A DNA stretch of 64,000 nt. Origin: Stereocaulon alpinum. Its lineage: Eukaryota > Ascomycota > Lecanoromycetes > Lecanorales > Stereocaulaceae. Shown piece by piece: positions 23,425 to 36,266 of this stretch. The first letter of the stretch is position 1; each line of letters begins with the position of its first letter. The notes below the pieces were generated by a model. It worked only from the letters and a program-made list of their open reading frames with translations. It was not told the DNA's origin and searched no databases. Location of the stretch: the NCBI GenBank assembly GCA_018257865.1, contig JAEUBA010000002.1:620001-684000 (forward strand). The letters are read 5' to 3'. The translations under genes were made by a program, and so were the position numbers.

Positions 23425-26400
23425 ATGGAGGAATTTGATCTTCCTTTTGAGACTTACTCTACCCAATTTCCAATTTCAAGTCGACCAATCTCAACGTACC
23501 CAAGCACTACACATTCTACCGAAACCTCCAGGCGTAAGAGCTCCGTCGTACCTGGAGCCACCCAGCATGTCGCCATCCGCTCAACAACGGCTTCGGCTTT
23601 ACAGGACGATCTGATATCCTTTCTCTCCTACGTCAAGACCCATGACATTCCAATCCTTCCTGTTACGAAACCTGACATTCGCACTGTCCTTGGCCAAGGC
23701 GCATCCTTTTTAGTCAATGGCGCAGAAGTACCAGAAACCTATATTGACCCAGTCTCTGGGACAGTCTTCCCTCAAGGGATGGTTGTGGCTCTCAAGCGAG
23801 CTGTTCCCCATGGTTCTGACATGAGTCGTATCCGCACTATCTTCAATGAGCTACTCACGATGCACCATCCACCATTACGGGCCCATCCAAATATCGTCAA
23901 GCTCCTCGGAATTGGTTTCGAGACCGAGGGACCAAGTGATGCTCAGAACGTGATTCCTGTCCTAATCCCGGAATGCGCAGAATTGGGTAATTTAGCAGAA
24001 GTCCTAGAGACTGCAAGGAAAGAGGACAGACCACTGGCTTTTGATGACAAAATGTCACTGTGCTTAGACATTGCTCACGGTCTTGAGATACTTCATGCTT
24101 GTGGTCAGTCAGGTTCAACTAAAAGAAAGTCAAGCTGCATTCCGTGATGATGTTTTTGCCCGCACAATGTACTGATGCTACTACTTTTCGATTGGAATAT
24201 TGATGGCATCCCATCGGCTCCAGCCTTTCCTTATAACCAACAGAGGGAAGAATCAGATACTGACGGCCGAATCCCCAGATATTGTGCACGGTGACGTGAA
24301 GTGTGAGAACATCTTAATATTCGAGACGGATGACGAATCGCAACACAGCCATGGTGAAAGTCGGTATGCTGCTTCGCGATTGCGCTCACTTACTGAACCC
24401 AAGGGTGCAGGGTTCAATCTATACTGCAAGTTGACAGATTTTGGTGTCCTACGGCATCCAGATGGCATTCCAAATGCAGTACTCCTTGGCGGCAGCCTAC
24501 CGTGGCAAGCACCAGAGTGCTCCCGTGGACACTTTTTCGAAATTGAAGAGGCAAAGCGCACGGATGTGTACAGTTTCGGTATGCTTCTATGGAGGGTTTT
24601 CCTTGACGGCGACCCTTTCAAACTGCTAGGAGAATTTGAGGGCAAGACGAATAAGGAGAAGAGGCAGCGAAGAAACGATGCAGTAGCTGCCTTGAAGGAA
24701 GAGGACAATCTCGTCAAGCACGTGTGTGACTCCCTGGCACTGTCAGGGAATTTTTCCCGTGTTCAGCTCGAGATGCTCTGCGAATTAGTCAGTGTAACCT
24801 TAGTCAAAGACTCGTCACGGCGGGAGCTTGATATGGGTAGGATCATACGGTTGATGACTCCAAACAACTGGTTCGAAGCCCGGCATCCAGCGCCACCATG
24901 TCGGATGCCAATGCACTTCGACGCACAACTCCTCGACATCGAGAAATGGCACTCTGAGTTTGATAAAGCCAGTCCGGTTGTTCAAGAATTTGTGGCATTT
25001 GGGTTCAGAGAATATGCTGAAGGGAATTTCGACCAATCAGAAAGGAACTATGAAGAAAAAAGAACCGCGGCTGCCTATCAACTTGCAATTTGTTACGCTA
25101 ATGAATTTGGTGTCTCTTTCAAGCCCGACGAGTGCTTGAAGTGGTTGATGTTTGCCGCCGAACGAGGCTCTCAGAAAGCTCAGGAAGCTCTACCGAAGTT
25201 GGCACGAGCCTTCAATTCGCAGTCACAAAATGTGACTGTCCCTATAACTAATGCCGATGACTCTGTGTCGCTTCTAAGTTCTTCATGGGCTTCCGAATCT
25301 GACTTCGCGGAAGGAATGGCATCCCTCCAACTTGGAAGAAAAGATGATTGTATCCCTGAAATTTCCATTGCCAGTCCGGCCAATAATTGGACTTATCTAA
25401 GCGCTGCAGAGAACTGCCGCTACGATATACTTGATAAGTTACTGTCAAGCTCAGTAAAACCCACGACGTCCAAGGATGGCGTATCACCTCTGCATTTCCT
25501 CTCTAGCTGGGATGTACACAAAGCCGAAGACCTAGGCCGCAGGCTCATCAACGCAGGCGCCGATATCAACGCGCAAGCCAAACGTGGCGCCACTATTGGG
25601 GGAAGTCCTCTCCAGTGGTCGGTCTACGGCAATCACTTGGACCACTCACTTGTCCTACTAAAGCTTGGAGCTGACCCGATGGCGGCGACTGGTGATGGCC
25701 ATGATGCCCTGTCATTCGCAGCAAAACTACACCTCGTTTCGCATCTGCGCTTATTGTTGGAGAACGTTCGCCCGGCCCAAGTCAGAGGTAATGTAAGGAG
25801 GCTAATCGAAGCCGCTGCCGGAGGAGAAAGTCGATTTACACGCATGCTCAGGCATGAAGAGCGCTGGACTACGGCAGCGGCGGCAACACTACGGCTCATC
25901 AAGGATTGGAATACCCTGTTTTCCGATGCCCAAGAATTTAACGAGCTTTTGCTCCCAGCAATTCAAACCGGGCTTAGATCCGACTACGGCCGGATGAACT
26001 CTGATGTGCAAATCGGTTTCATCGAAAGTAATAGGATCGACCCTTCGAATATGAACGGGCTACTACGTGACAGCGTTCTTAGCTTTGATGTTGAGCTTTT
26101 TGACGCCCTTCTGAATTACGGAGTACACCCTGATGGCTTGTTCGAACGAGGCAAAACACTACTCCATCTCTGCGCAAAGATTCCAGACCACATTCTAGCT
26201 GCCACAGCATTCGCACCTCGTCTCATTGATCTAGGAGCAGCAATCGACGTCCAGGATAACGACGGCATTACGCCTTGGATGGACGCCATTCTCGAACGCA
26301 AATGGGACTTGGCAGACCTCCTGATGCGAAAGGGCGCCAATCCCCTCACAACCAACAGCGCCGGCTTCAACGTTCTCGGCCTCTGCATCATTGCTGTCAA

Positions 26401-27051
26401 TCTCGGCTCGATCAAATACCTCATGAAATACTGCGCAGAGAAAGACCAATTCCACCACAACTCCTTCCTTGTCAACACAAAGAAACAGATCAGCACGCTT
26501 CAATTAGCCTCTTCGCTATCCCTGCCCCGCGCCCACGGCATGAAACTCGAAGTCCTCGGCACTTTCCTCACCATCCTCGCAAACTTCGCACGCGAACCTT
26601 GGCAGTTGAACTTCCGCTCCAACGGCATTCTTCCCGACGCAACGGCACTGGACATTGCTGTCGCCAAGGGGAACGTGCATGCCGTCAAGAACCTTGTGAA
26701 AAAGGGTGCACATTCAGTGAGCAGAGATAGGGCTACAGCACTGGCCTTGGCAAAGAAGAATTCGGAGATGACAACTGAGTATTTGCAACGGAAAAACCTG
26801 GAACGGTGTGTTTTCATCATTGAGAATGTGAGTACCCTCTTACAAGATATGTTCATTGGCGCGAAGATGCTCCCGAACAAAAGAACGCTGACATCAATGT
26901 TTTCTAGTGGGACAACGACGCAAAGCAAACCAGAAAGCTAGCAGATGACTGGACGAATATGAGAACAATCGATGAGAGCCATGTCAAGAGCAGTTGGGAG
27001 ATCGTGGTCTGGCATTACAAGGAAAGAAAGGGCGTCCAGAAGGGCACTTGA
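23425..27051 (+). CDS. Protein kinase with Sel1-like and ankyrin repeats
   Basis: Exons 23425-24103, 24279-26827 and 26908-27051 give 1,123 residues. The 175-bp intron 1 has a TACTGAC branch site; intron 2 is 80 bp. An N-terminal Ser/Thr-rich segment leads to a kinase domain with GQGASF (loop, ~90), VALKRA (Lys ~124), VHGDVKCEN (catalytic loop, ~229-237, HGD for HRD) and LTDFG (~278-282), so it keeps the catalytic Lys, Asp and DFG. A Sel1/TPR-like segment follows (AAYQLAICYANEFGV), then degenerate ankyrin repeats (GVSPLHFLSS, GKTLLHLCAK, GITPWMDAI). The in-frame ATG at 23353 is possible but gives an uncharged, unrelated leader. I infer a signalling kinase in non-self recognition or stress; the substrate is unknown. 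Confidence 0.8.
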
Positions 27052-29055
27052 GCGATGTTTGATTCTCCTACCCTCCTTACAATTCCTCGTATCCATTTGA
27101 ATCACCTAGACTTTACGTATGATCTCACCCTCACAACCTCAAGTAAATCTCGATAAGCGTCATACATGGCCCTGGCCCCTCAGAAAGGGACCTTCCCTCT
27201 TCATAATCGAAAGCCCTCACCCTTCGAATCGACCTTGAAACGCCATTAATTGAACCTCAAATTCAAATCCATCTTTGTAATTCCCATCACGTTCCCCATT
27301 CCGATCCATACCACAAAACATAGACCGCCTTACCCTCCACTCCCAACCCCATCATGGCCCTTACCCTTCCATCTCATCCCCCTCAATCTCCCCAAGCCTC
27401 CAATAACAAGAATCAAACACAAACAAAACTCTAAAACGTCCACATCCTACCTTCACAAGCAGGCACAAAACCCCGAAATCTCAACCCCTTTCGGGACCAC
27501 AGCCCTGATTATGCTGTTCATCGGCTCTACTCAAGGTCATGCCTACATAGTCTCAACCCCTTTGACCCTTTCTACCGCATGGAGTCGGCTTCGGAAGGAC
27601 TCATACAGCGCTAATAGAAGGTATATAATACAGGAGCTTATGCTTATGTTGGGCTAATATCCATGGCTGGGGAATTGCCTGCTTCACATACGGGTTTTTA
27701 CGGGTGTCAGCGAGCAAGGCATTGTGTTCCATATCGGCCATTTGCGCACGCTTAGATAGAACATCGCGGCGGATGAAGTTTGGATGACGGATCTTATACC
27801 AAGTCTTTTCGGGCCTGATTATCTTCAAGTGCGTTGCACAAGATTTTCCCCTACCCGCCATTTTTCTTGCCCTGCTTTTTCTTTTCGCTTTGATGGTACC
27901 TATATAGATTCGACCTGGATTCAGTGTACGTTTACTCCGCGTTGTGTGAGAATGTGGGTTTGATACTTGTATACGACGTGCTTTGCGTTTGCGTGAGGGA
28001 GTTGATATCCTGTATCTCTGCTCCGTTTATTTGGGTATAGATTAGTCTGGAAGGACGTCTTGCCTGTTTTCACGAGCTTTATCTCTCTTCCCTTGTTGTA
28101 GCTGACTGTTAGAATTGTTTGTATACTAAGCCCTTGAGATCTATACTTCGCTATATTTTTGCTATTGAAAAAGCCTTAAACCCCTGTGCGGAATTCGAGT
28201 AGGAGGAATTTCGAGGTATTCGGCGAGAATGACGTAAAGAAGATTCAAGATGTAGAAGGTAAGATCTGGAAAACGACGAAAGAATTAAAGCAAAACCCTT
28301 TGACGCCGGAGATGTCGTTCGATTTGGATTTCTTCGGGTACGTTAGTATATACTTAGAACTGCTAAGTATAAAGGCTGGACTGGATCGAAAACAGTCTTT
28401 AACCAGATTTCATTAAAAGCTCCGAAGATGCCACGGAATAAGCATGGGAACAGACCGACGAAGCGCAGGTATTGAACGAAAAAAAGCAGACTTTCGAGAA
28501 TCTTCGTCGACCTCAAAGTCAGGCAATCTATACAAGAGTGGGCCATCATAAGCCTAGAAGGTTTCAGGGTTGGAGCAGGAACCAGAGACTCGGAAGAGTA
28601 GAGTAATATTTGTCACGCTCTGATTGAGGCCTGTGGCGCCAAACACCCAGATCCCAGATGTTACGAGCTATGATACCCTGTGCTTGGAGATTTTGTCCAC
28701 TCAGATCTGGTATATGATATCCACATTTTCCCACGTCGCCTATGACAGGTCGCTATGCACAATATCTTTAGCCTCTACGAGAGGAATAAGCTCTCTGCAG
28801 TAGGGAATGGGTTTCTGTTGTGTGGCGATGCGGAAATTAGGGTCTCTGAGGGATTGATGGCAACTATCGATAATTAGCTGTAGGTCGCACCTTCCAAGGC
28901 GCCCAATAGTTGATGTTGACCGAAATTCTGCCCCAATCTATGACCTACGTAGTTCCACTGACGATGCATGCTGTCCTCGACATTGCGGAAATGACGCTTC
29001 TGTAGACAATTGCCATGGCTAAGCCAGCCAAGCTTCACGATGGGAGTTGAAGGAT
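27052..29055. other. 2-kb convergent intergenic region with scattered remnants
   Basis: This lies between the 3' ends of the kinase-ankyrin and NLR-like genes. At 27861-27601 (minus) an 86-codon frame starts MAGRGKSCATHLKII after a Lys/Arg-rich lead-in; it could be a small gene, but I recognise nothing in it. At 28186-28416 (plus) a segment containing FGENDVKKIQDVEGKIWKT looks protein-like but has no proper start and no continuation. The rest shows no coding signal. Confidence 0.35.
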
Positions 29056-32000
29056 CTAATGATGCGGGTCCGTCGATGTCGATATGTCCACGCCGGCACA
29101 ACGTCGAATGGCATCAGGTCGGTATCTTTCATACCTCAAATACTCGACTAAAGCATGATGACCTGCTCCGGCTGCACAAGCCTGCACGCCACGTCCTTCC
29201 TTATCTCGAGCCTCCAAATCAGCACCATGAGCAATCAGAAGCTCCACGATATCCTTGAAGCCAGCGGCAGATGCTGTATGTAACGGCCTCCAACCCCAGC
29301 TATCGCGAGCTTCTAGGTCGGCCCCTCTCTCTATGAGGAGCTGTGTTGTCAGGAAGTTGCCATTCTTGCAGACTTTATGCAGTGCTGTCTGCCCGTCTGT
29401 TGTACGCGCCGCGATATTGGCCCCATGGTCTAAGCAAATGCGAACAGCGTTCTCAATGCCACTCTTGGCAGCGCAATGAAGAGGTTGCCAACCCTCAGTA
29501 GACCTAGCTTTGATGTTCGCATGGTTTTGGAGAAGTAGAACGGCGATAGACTCATGGCCTAAAAGTAAAGCTTGATGGAGTGGTGTCATGCCGTCTGCAT
29601 TTGAGTCACCTACCTCAGTACCTCGTTTCAGCAGCTCTTGGACTTGTGCCAAGTCACCTTCTGCTATGGCAATCTCGAGAATACTAGGGTAACCGAGTTC
29701 GAGGCCATGTAGGAGATTTTCCTCATCTTTCAGCAACGATGCCGTCTCCCAGTGGCCCGAATACGTAGCTTCAGCTCTTGGCGTACGGCCGCAAATGCTG
29801 AGGGCTAATACTTGCGCTGAACGAGACGAAGGGTCGTGATCGAGCAGTAACTTACTGATCTTCGTATGCCCTCCTTTAGCAGCTCGATGCAACGGCAAGT
29901 TGCCTCCGGAATCGGGCACCAGACGGTTGGCTCCTTTCTCCAGCAACACCATAACAGTCAGGTAGTGGCCCCCTCGACACGCGCGATGCAGAGGGGTACG
30001 CCCGTCAGCACTTTGATGGTCAACGGCCGCACCGTGTTCGAGCAACAATCTTACAGCCTCAGACTGGCCACTGCTGCTTGCCCCATGTAATGGTGTCCAC
30101 TTGTCGTGCGTTATATCATCAACATGAGATCCTTCGCTAAGTAGTAGCCTGATGATCTCAAGATGTCCCCTTCCAGCGGCTCGATGGAGTGCGACCAAGC
30201 CTCTGGCACTTACGGGATGTATTGAGGCCTTGTAGCGCAAAAGCATTTCCAGGATCTCAATGTGACCTTTGTCAGCTGCTAAATGCAGGGGGGTCCAATA
30301 GTCTCCGAAGCGTTGGTTTGGGTCTGCTCCGTGCTTCAGGAGCTCTAAGACTATGTCTTTGTGAGCGAATGAGACAGCCAAAGTCAGTGGCGTAGAGTCT
30401 TCTGAAGCGAATGACTCAATCTCTGCATCTCGAAGGAGAAGGATACGCGCCGCTTCCAAGTGGCCATGTCGAGCTGCTTCATGCAAGGCTGTGTTTCTGT
30501 CACTGTCAACAGCATTGACTTCAAGTCCCTCAGTGAGTAGCAGAATTACAAGCCTGGTCAATCCGAAACGAGCAGCCACATGAAGTCCAGTCAGATTCTT
30601 ACGACCAAGGCGTTGCCGGGGGTGGCGATGCACGAGAATATCCTGCTGCAGAGGCAGATACTTTAACTTGCTCTGCTCCGCTCGTTCTATCATGGACGGA
30701 GTAGTAAGAAATTTGAGAGCAAGGATGTCCGCCTCGGTCGAGGCAGCCTGTTGTGCGTGATCACCCCAATGGGCAGAAGCGTAGCCAAGGAACAGGAGTT
30801 CTTGAAGGCTTTGCTCTTCTTGCAGTCCATTGGGGACATCGTCGGCGTCGCGGGCTATTCGAGAAGTGTTGGGCTCTTGGAGACACAGATACGACAGACA
30901 GGTATTTGTGATCTGAGTTTCGGCATCTGGAAACATGTTCTGCCGCCCAGCCTGCAGAAAGTCTTGCAATGTGTGATGTACGAGTTTGACTATTGAACTT
31001 TCATCCTCTACCACGACGAGGCCAGAGCAGCATTCAATGATCAGTTTAGGCTGTATAAGATTGTCTCGATCTAAGTCGGTGTCGCCTATTTGAGTGGCCA
31101 GTGCGTGACGTAACTCGTTGATATGAAGCGGGCTACGAGCGTGGGAGATCCACATCAAAGACCGCATTGCAACTCTTTGGCGGTTCCTAGGTTCGTTGCC
31201 GATCCTTCGAAGTGTGTCCTCGAATGCCTGGCTGAGATTGGCCGAGAGATTTTTGAGAGATCTTCGAATCTCGGACTTCGTCAGCGCTTCGGTTACAACC
31301 GTCATCTGTAATACAGGTAACAGAAACCTGATGATGATCGATCAGCCCTTAGCTCATGGATAATAACCGCAACAGGCCGCGGATTGTTGTTTTCGTAAAG
31401 TTGGAGAGTGACATTCGGCCATTAGGAAAGGGCAGAAATGGGAGAAATTGAAGCTTACATCCCCTGAGCATTCCTTGATATTATGTCTGCAACCTCCGCC
31501 CTCAGAGCTCCTTCAACAAGCTTGCGGATTGTATCATTATCATCCATCATACGGTGACAGTAGGTCTTGATGTCACCTTCACTGGCCTCGACCTGGACTT
31601 GCTCCGCACCATTAAAACTCTGCATGATGTCTTGAGAATGTGGCCGGCTTGTCATGAACAGCTGTACAAACGCCAGGTCCAGGTCCTTCAGTATTCGAAG
31701 CACATCCTTTCTATAGATCATATTGCACTCATCAAGCGCATCGACAATGATATAGCAGTGACTGAACGTGCGGCAGACTTCGTTGAAAACGTGCAGAAGC
31801 TCGGGCGTCGAGGCTCGCGCTTGGTCTAGTTTGAAGTTCTCATAGTATTCAAGCAGGCTTGGAGGGAAGACTGCTCTCTGACCAGCAAGCTGCCGTAACA
31901 GACTTGCAACCATAGCTGTTGGTGTCTGCGCCTCTTGCTCTCTATAATCGAAATAGTAATATGCCATCCCTTTGTCAGCTGATAACACTTCACGGCTGAT

Positions 32001-33198
32001 GTGGTCAATCACAAGAGAGCTGCAGAGGTTAGCATCTCATGCTAGGCAATAATAGCTCGGGAGACGTACGTCAAGACGGACTTGCCAACCCCTGGACCTC
32101 CAGTACACCAAAGCACTGGGGCAGCCTGCTCCAGCCAGCTTCGGAACCTCCCACAATCAAGAAGCCATTGGCCAGTGCCCGGCAACCTTCTCGCACAAAT
32201 AGCGCGATGCTTGTAAGAATGCTGACTAGTCGAAAGCCATTCAAGGATTTGCTGGTTTTTGGCTTCTGCATGTGGTGCACTGATGAATTAAGCTTGCTCT
32301 CCAAGAGTCTGGAATGCCTACCTTGGGAACCCAGCGCTAGACTTCTGACATTGTCCGAAATATTTTGGATGGCACTGGTAGTATCTCGATATGTGCTGGC
32401 AAATTCTAACATCTCTGCTACTTGATTGGATACCTTGGAGACCTCGATTGCCGCTGACGAAAGCCAACTAACATCCTTAGTCATTTCGAGAATTTTTCTC
32501 GCGATATGTAGTTGTAGCTCGAGACTGCTAGCGGCAATTTTCGATGTTTGCGACAACAGATAACTAGTCAAGGAAGAGCATTAGAAAAGGTTATAGTCGT
32601 CACAAACCGACTCAATGGAAGAATAAGGCAAAAGGGAAGAGTGACATGGTCAATGACCGCAAATTAGTGTTGGTAGAATTGCGTGTCCCAGCTTGCAAAT
32701 GGAAGTCGGTCTACCATACACCAATACGAGGCACGAGGGCTGCGAAGAGTCGATCAATAGCGTTGTGACACGGACTCACCAGCCTTCAATTGTGATGGCG
32801 AATTGAAATATCGATGTACATCTTCGCAACGCTTCCAGCTTTTGCTGTATCTCTTTCTCGCTGAAAGGCCACTTTAACTTGTCCAGAGTATGCGTTTTTC
32901 CATCTTGCTTTGGGGTTGGTAACCTGGCAGAAATGGTAATGATGGCGTCGCGACATGAGACCAAAGCAGTGGCGAGAATAGACGATTGGTCGAAAGAGCT
33001 GTTCTTCAAGGCTTGAGTACTCAGAAACGTATCAAGCTGCTGTAAAGCCGAAAGCAGTAACAATAGCTCCTGGTTGATCTCTTGAATGCTTCTAGGGGTA
33101 TCTTTAACCGCGTTGCAGTAAGAGCCAATGGTGCGTGATACTTGAATCGTTACACTGACCAAGCCAGCGACGCTTGCAGCAACAGACAGTGGATCCAT
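29056..33198 (-). CDS. NLR-like STAND protein: N-terminal domain, NACHT, ankyrin repeats
   Basis: Five exons, 33198-32780, 32563-32322, 32265-32070, 32019-31459 and 31327-29056 (introns 216, 56, 50 and 131 bp), give 1,229 residues with no internal stop. Residues 1-~140 (MDPLSVAASVAGLVSVTIQV) match the helical N-terminal domain of fungal STAND proteins. The NACHT-type NTPase has Walker A GGPGVGKS (276-283) and Walker B IIVDALDEC (~376-384). A GMFLLPVLQ segment after the NTPase and a winged-helix-like region lead into about 14 ankyrin repeats (e.g. WTPLHLAADKGH, RTPLHRACRGG). Fungal NLRs sense ligands through the repeats and oligomerise to trigger heterokaryon incompatibility or cell death. That role is inferred from architecture. 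Confidence 0.88.
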
Positions 33199-33748
33199 GA
33201 TCTGTTGCCATGGGTGACTCGTTGATGAAATATAAAATGACTGATCTGGCTACTTGATGCAAATACAGGATGAGCTGGTACAGCTAAGGTACCTTTATAA
33301 ATAGCCACTTGAGGCGGGGTTCATGCAGGAGCTGTGGCGTCAGCAAACGCCTCCTATTGGTTTGATGAAACGCCCCAAAACTAGCAAGATCAACATCATG
33401 TGAGGTTTCCACACATGATGGAACTGGTTCGAAGATAGGTGTAAGTGTACAGATGGAACAATTAAGGGCAATAAGTGCACAGCATGCCAAGCTTTCGCTC
33501 GGTAAGTGAGAGGGGCGTACTCCGCCCTTCGTTCTTACGCCTGGTAAACGGTCGGTGTGATTCAATGTATACCATACATTGTCTGGCGAGCCACCGTGCA
33601 TTCGCACAAAGAGATTAAGGACTGTGAATTGGCTGTTTCGTAGATTGAGGTATTGAGTGATACTTCCATGTCATGCCATCTTTATTCGTATCACGAGGTC
33701 CTATGCCCTTTCGCCTGACGTGAGAGGATTCCCAATGCACAACGTGTA
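33199..33748. other. Intergenic, upstream of the NLR-like gene and downstream of PFS2
   Basis: About 550 bp. It contains the presumed promoter of the NLR-like gene and the 3' end of PFS2. No separate gene is supported. Confidence 0.45.
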
Positions 33749-35811
33749 TTATCTCGCCGTCCTGTATTTCCCCCTCCTCTGCTCCTCCAGCAAACTTTCC
33801 TGCTGGCTCGGTAGCGGTCCTCTCCTCCTTACACTTCCACCACCGCCACTGTTGCCACCATTTTCAGACCCAATGCCCGGCAATGCTCCAAAAGCCCCAG
33901 GGGGTGGCGGTGGCGGCGGTAGCCCTGGTGGAGGTTGGAATCCTGGTGGAATTGGCATTTTGGAGAAGTCAAAGTTTGGAGGGGGCGGCGGTAGACCTTG
34001 GCCTGTTGTATTGAATTGTAAAGGTAGGGGTGGAGGTGCTAGCGTGCCATTTCTCAGCATCTCTTGGAATCTCTCGGCGTCTATGCCGTTGGGAAGATTG
34101 GGAGGAGGTCCGTTTGCGAAGTTGGGGGGTGGCGGGAAACTTGGTGGGTTGGGGTATCTTCTTGGTGAGGGACCGTCGCTCGTCCCATTGGTAGGCATCG
34201 TCAGCCCTGGAATACCTGGCAAGGTCGGCTGTTTGACAGGCATCTTCTGATCTTCTAGTCCTCCAGCCTCGTCTTCCAGCTCTTGTTCCTCATCTTCGCG
34301 CATCATCTTCCGCCCACCCCGCTTATCCCATGTACCTACGGCCTCTGCAGCTGCCTCGCCCAAGTGATGTTTATCTTTAAAGCACTCTGTTTCGCCAGGT
34401 CTAGCCCTCGTCCAGAATCGTGTGACACGGTCGTTGGACCCAGAAGCCAAGATGTGTCCTAAAGGGTGCCAATCGATCGACCACACATTGAAGTCATGAG
34501 CATATTGAATTTTGTGAGCGGGATTTATACTCTGTGCTGGAGCACTAGCTGGGTCAGCGCTGTCATATGGAGGTATTGACGTAGCTTGCTCAGGCGGTGT
34601 GTTCGGTTCATCGAGGAGATAGTGGTAGATACTGCCGTCCGCACCACCTGTGGAGAGTAACGAGGCGTGGAAAGGATGCCAAGCTAGTGTGCAGATATCT
34701 TTCTCGTTGCCCCTGAGTAGGCATATGTCGCGCATCATCCGCAAGTCGAAAATTCGGGCAACTTGATCTCGGGCACAAGTAGCGAGTAGCTGACCCCTGT
34801 TGGGCTCGAATTTGGTTCTTGCAACGGTGTTCTTGTGGCCGTGAAGTGTAGTCAAACACCGACCTGTCCGCGGATCCCATAATTTGACCTGATGATCCTT
34901 TGAGCCCGAGACTAGGAGACCCTTGGTGGGATGCCAGTCGACCGACTTCGCGTCCCAGCCATGCCCAGTAAGGGTCGACTCTTCAATACCGCCTGCGAAG
35001 TCGAAAATTTTCAGCGTGGCATCATCGCATGCAGTCACAAATTTGCTGTCATTGGGAGAAAAGGCAAGGTCACGGACGGGATCATTGTGAGCTTGAATTG
35101 CTTTGACATTGTTGAATGTAGGTTGCCAGTATTTTACAATACCATCTTGATCAGCCGATATGAGCCAATCTTCGCTGTGTGACCATACCGCTGCTCTTAC
35201 AGCTGAGTCATGTGCCTGCAAACGATCAATTAGATATGATGATCTATCGTTCGGTGGCTCCACTGACCTGAGAGATCGTCTCGAAGTTGAAGCCCATCCC
35301 ATTCCACAAAGTGAACTCCCCAATGCTTGACCCTGTCAGTAATCGTCGACCTTCTGGCGTCCATCGTACAACGTTGATGGGGTGCTTGAGTTTGTTCAGA
35401 GAGGAGTGTAGTAGTTTTGCAGGTATGGCATCGGCTGCTTTTTGGGGCTTTGCAGGAGGTGGTAGCATCTACAATATGCACAACATGTTAGAGCAGCTCT
35501 GTGTTGAGCAGATCTCCCGACGCGATAGGCCACGTACATCGATCATATAGCTTGGGCTCGGCCTCTCCATCTCTATACGAGGTCCCCCTTTGTATCGAGG
35601 CTGCCGATGTCGCATCCATTGTACCATCGACGATGTGTGGTCGGTGACAGGTCCTGATACAATATCGGCCGTAAGTGTATGATCCAGACTAGCATTGAAG
35701 GATAGAAAGGCTCTCCGAGCCCAATCATGTTTACTGACTTCTGCCATAAGTTCTCCTTTGTGGTCCATCATAGCCGCCTCCATAACCACCACTCTGATAA
35801 TCTCTGTCCAT
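33749..35811 (-). CDS. PFS2: Polyadenylation factor subunit Pfs2 (WDR33 homologue)
   Basis: Exons 35811-35739, 35653-35538, 35468-35268 and 35215-33749 (introns 85, 69 and 52 bp) give 618 residues. A Gly/Tyr-rich start (MDRDYQSGGYGGGYDG) joins PVTDHTSSMVQWM and RPSPSYMID, then a WD40 propeller with HPINVVRWTPEGRRLLTGS, GEFTLWNGMGFNFETI, AAVWSHSEDWL, VSGSKDHQVKLWD and ILASGSNDRVTRFW. The C-terminus is Pro/Gly-rich (PPPPPPPGAFGALPG). Pfs2 is the scaffold of the cleavage and polyadenylation factor that recognises the AAUAAA-type signal in the nucleus. The first intron is inferred from homology: translating through it would give a different N-terminus with a stop. It shares a 455-bp divergent promoter with the DGAT1 gene. 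Confidence 0.92.
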
Positions 35812-36266
35812 TTCACCTTATATGCATCGTAGCTTCCTCCTAGACTTGTGCAAAAGTGCGACGTTGGAGGAAGAAGCTTGTGGGCTCAGTCGAAGTAGTT
35901 GCCAGAGTGACTCCGCAAAGAGCAACCACCCGGCTGGAGATGCTCGTGTCACCCCCACAAGCGCCGGGAGATCGACACTTACGTGCATATTCAGGGTTGC
36001 TTGCATGTTGATTGCATAAATTGTGCAGAAGTGGGGTTCCCAACATTGAATTCTTGCGTCAGGTTTTGACAGGACATTTCCAGCATTCTGCGACTTTGTA
36101 TTGGTGCTTCGTGTTACTCAATTGGTGTTGTACAATATAGGTTTCTGCCTTAATGCCATCTATTCTTTTAGTACCTTAGACTTTCCTTGCAATTCTCCTG
36201 CACACCTTATCTGAGGAATCTGGACAGCATATCCACCCTGGACTTGGGCCACCCAAGAAAACCTCT
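35812..36266. promoter_or_regulatory. Divergent promoter region of PFS2 and DGAT1
   Basis: 455 bp lie between the two start codons. Two ATTGG pentamers (inverted CCAAT boxes) at 36100-36104 and 36121-36125 face the DGAT1 gene and could bind the HAP/CBC complex. No TATA box is obvious. Confidence 0.4.

Noticed and set aside
35469..35816. Reading PFS2 exon 1 as one open frame beginning MKWTEII
   Set aside because: It does not lead into the conserved PVTDHTSSMVQW context in a family-like way; a GT-AG intron from 35738 to 35654 joins a Gly/Tyr-rich start to that motif in phase.
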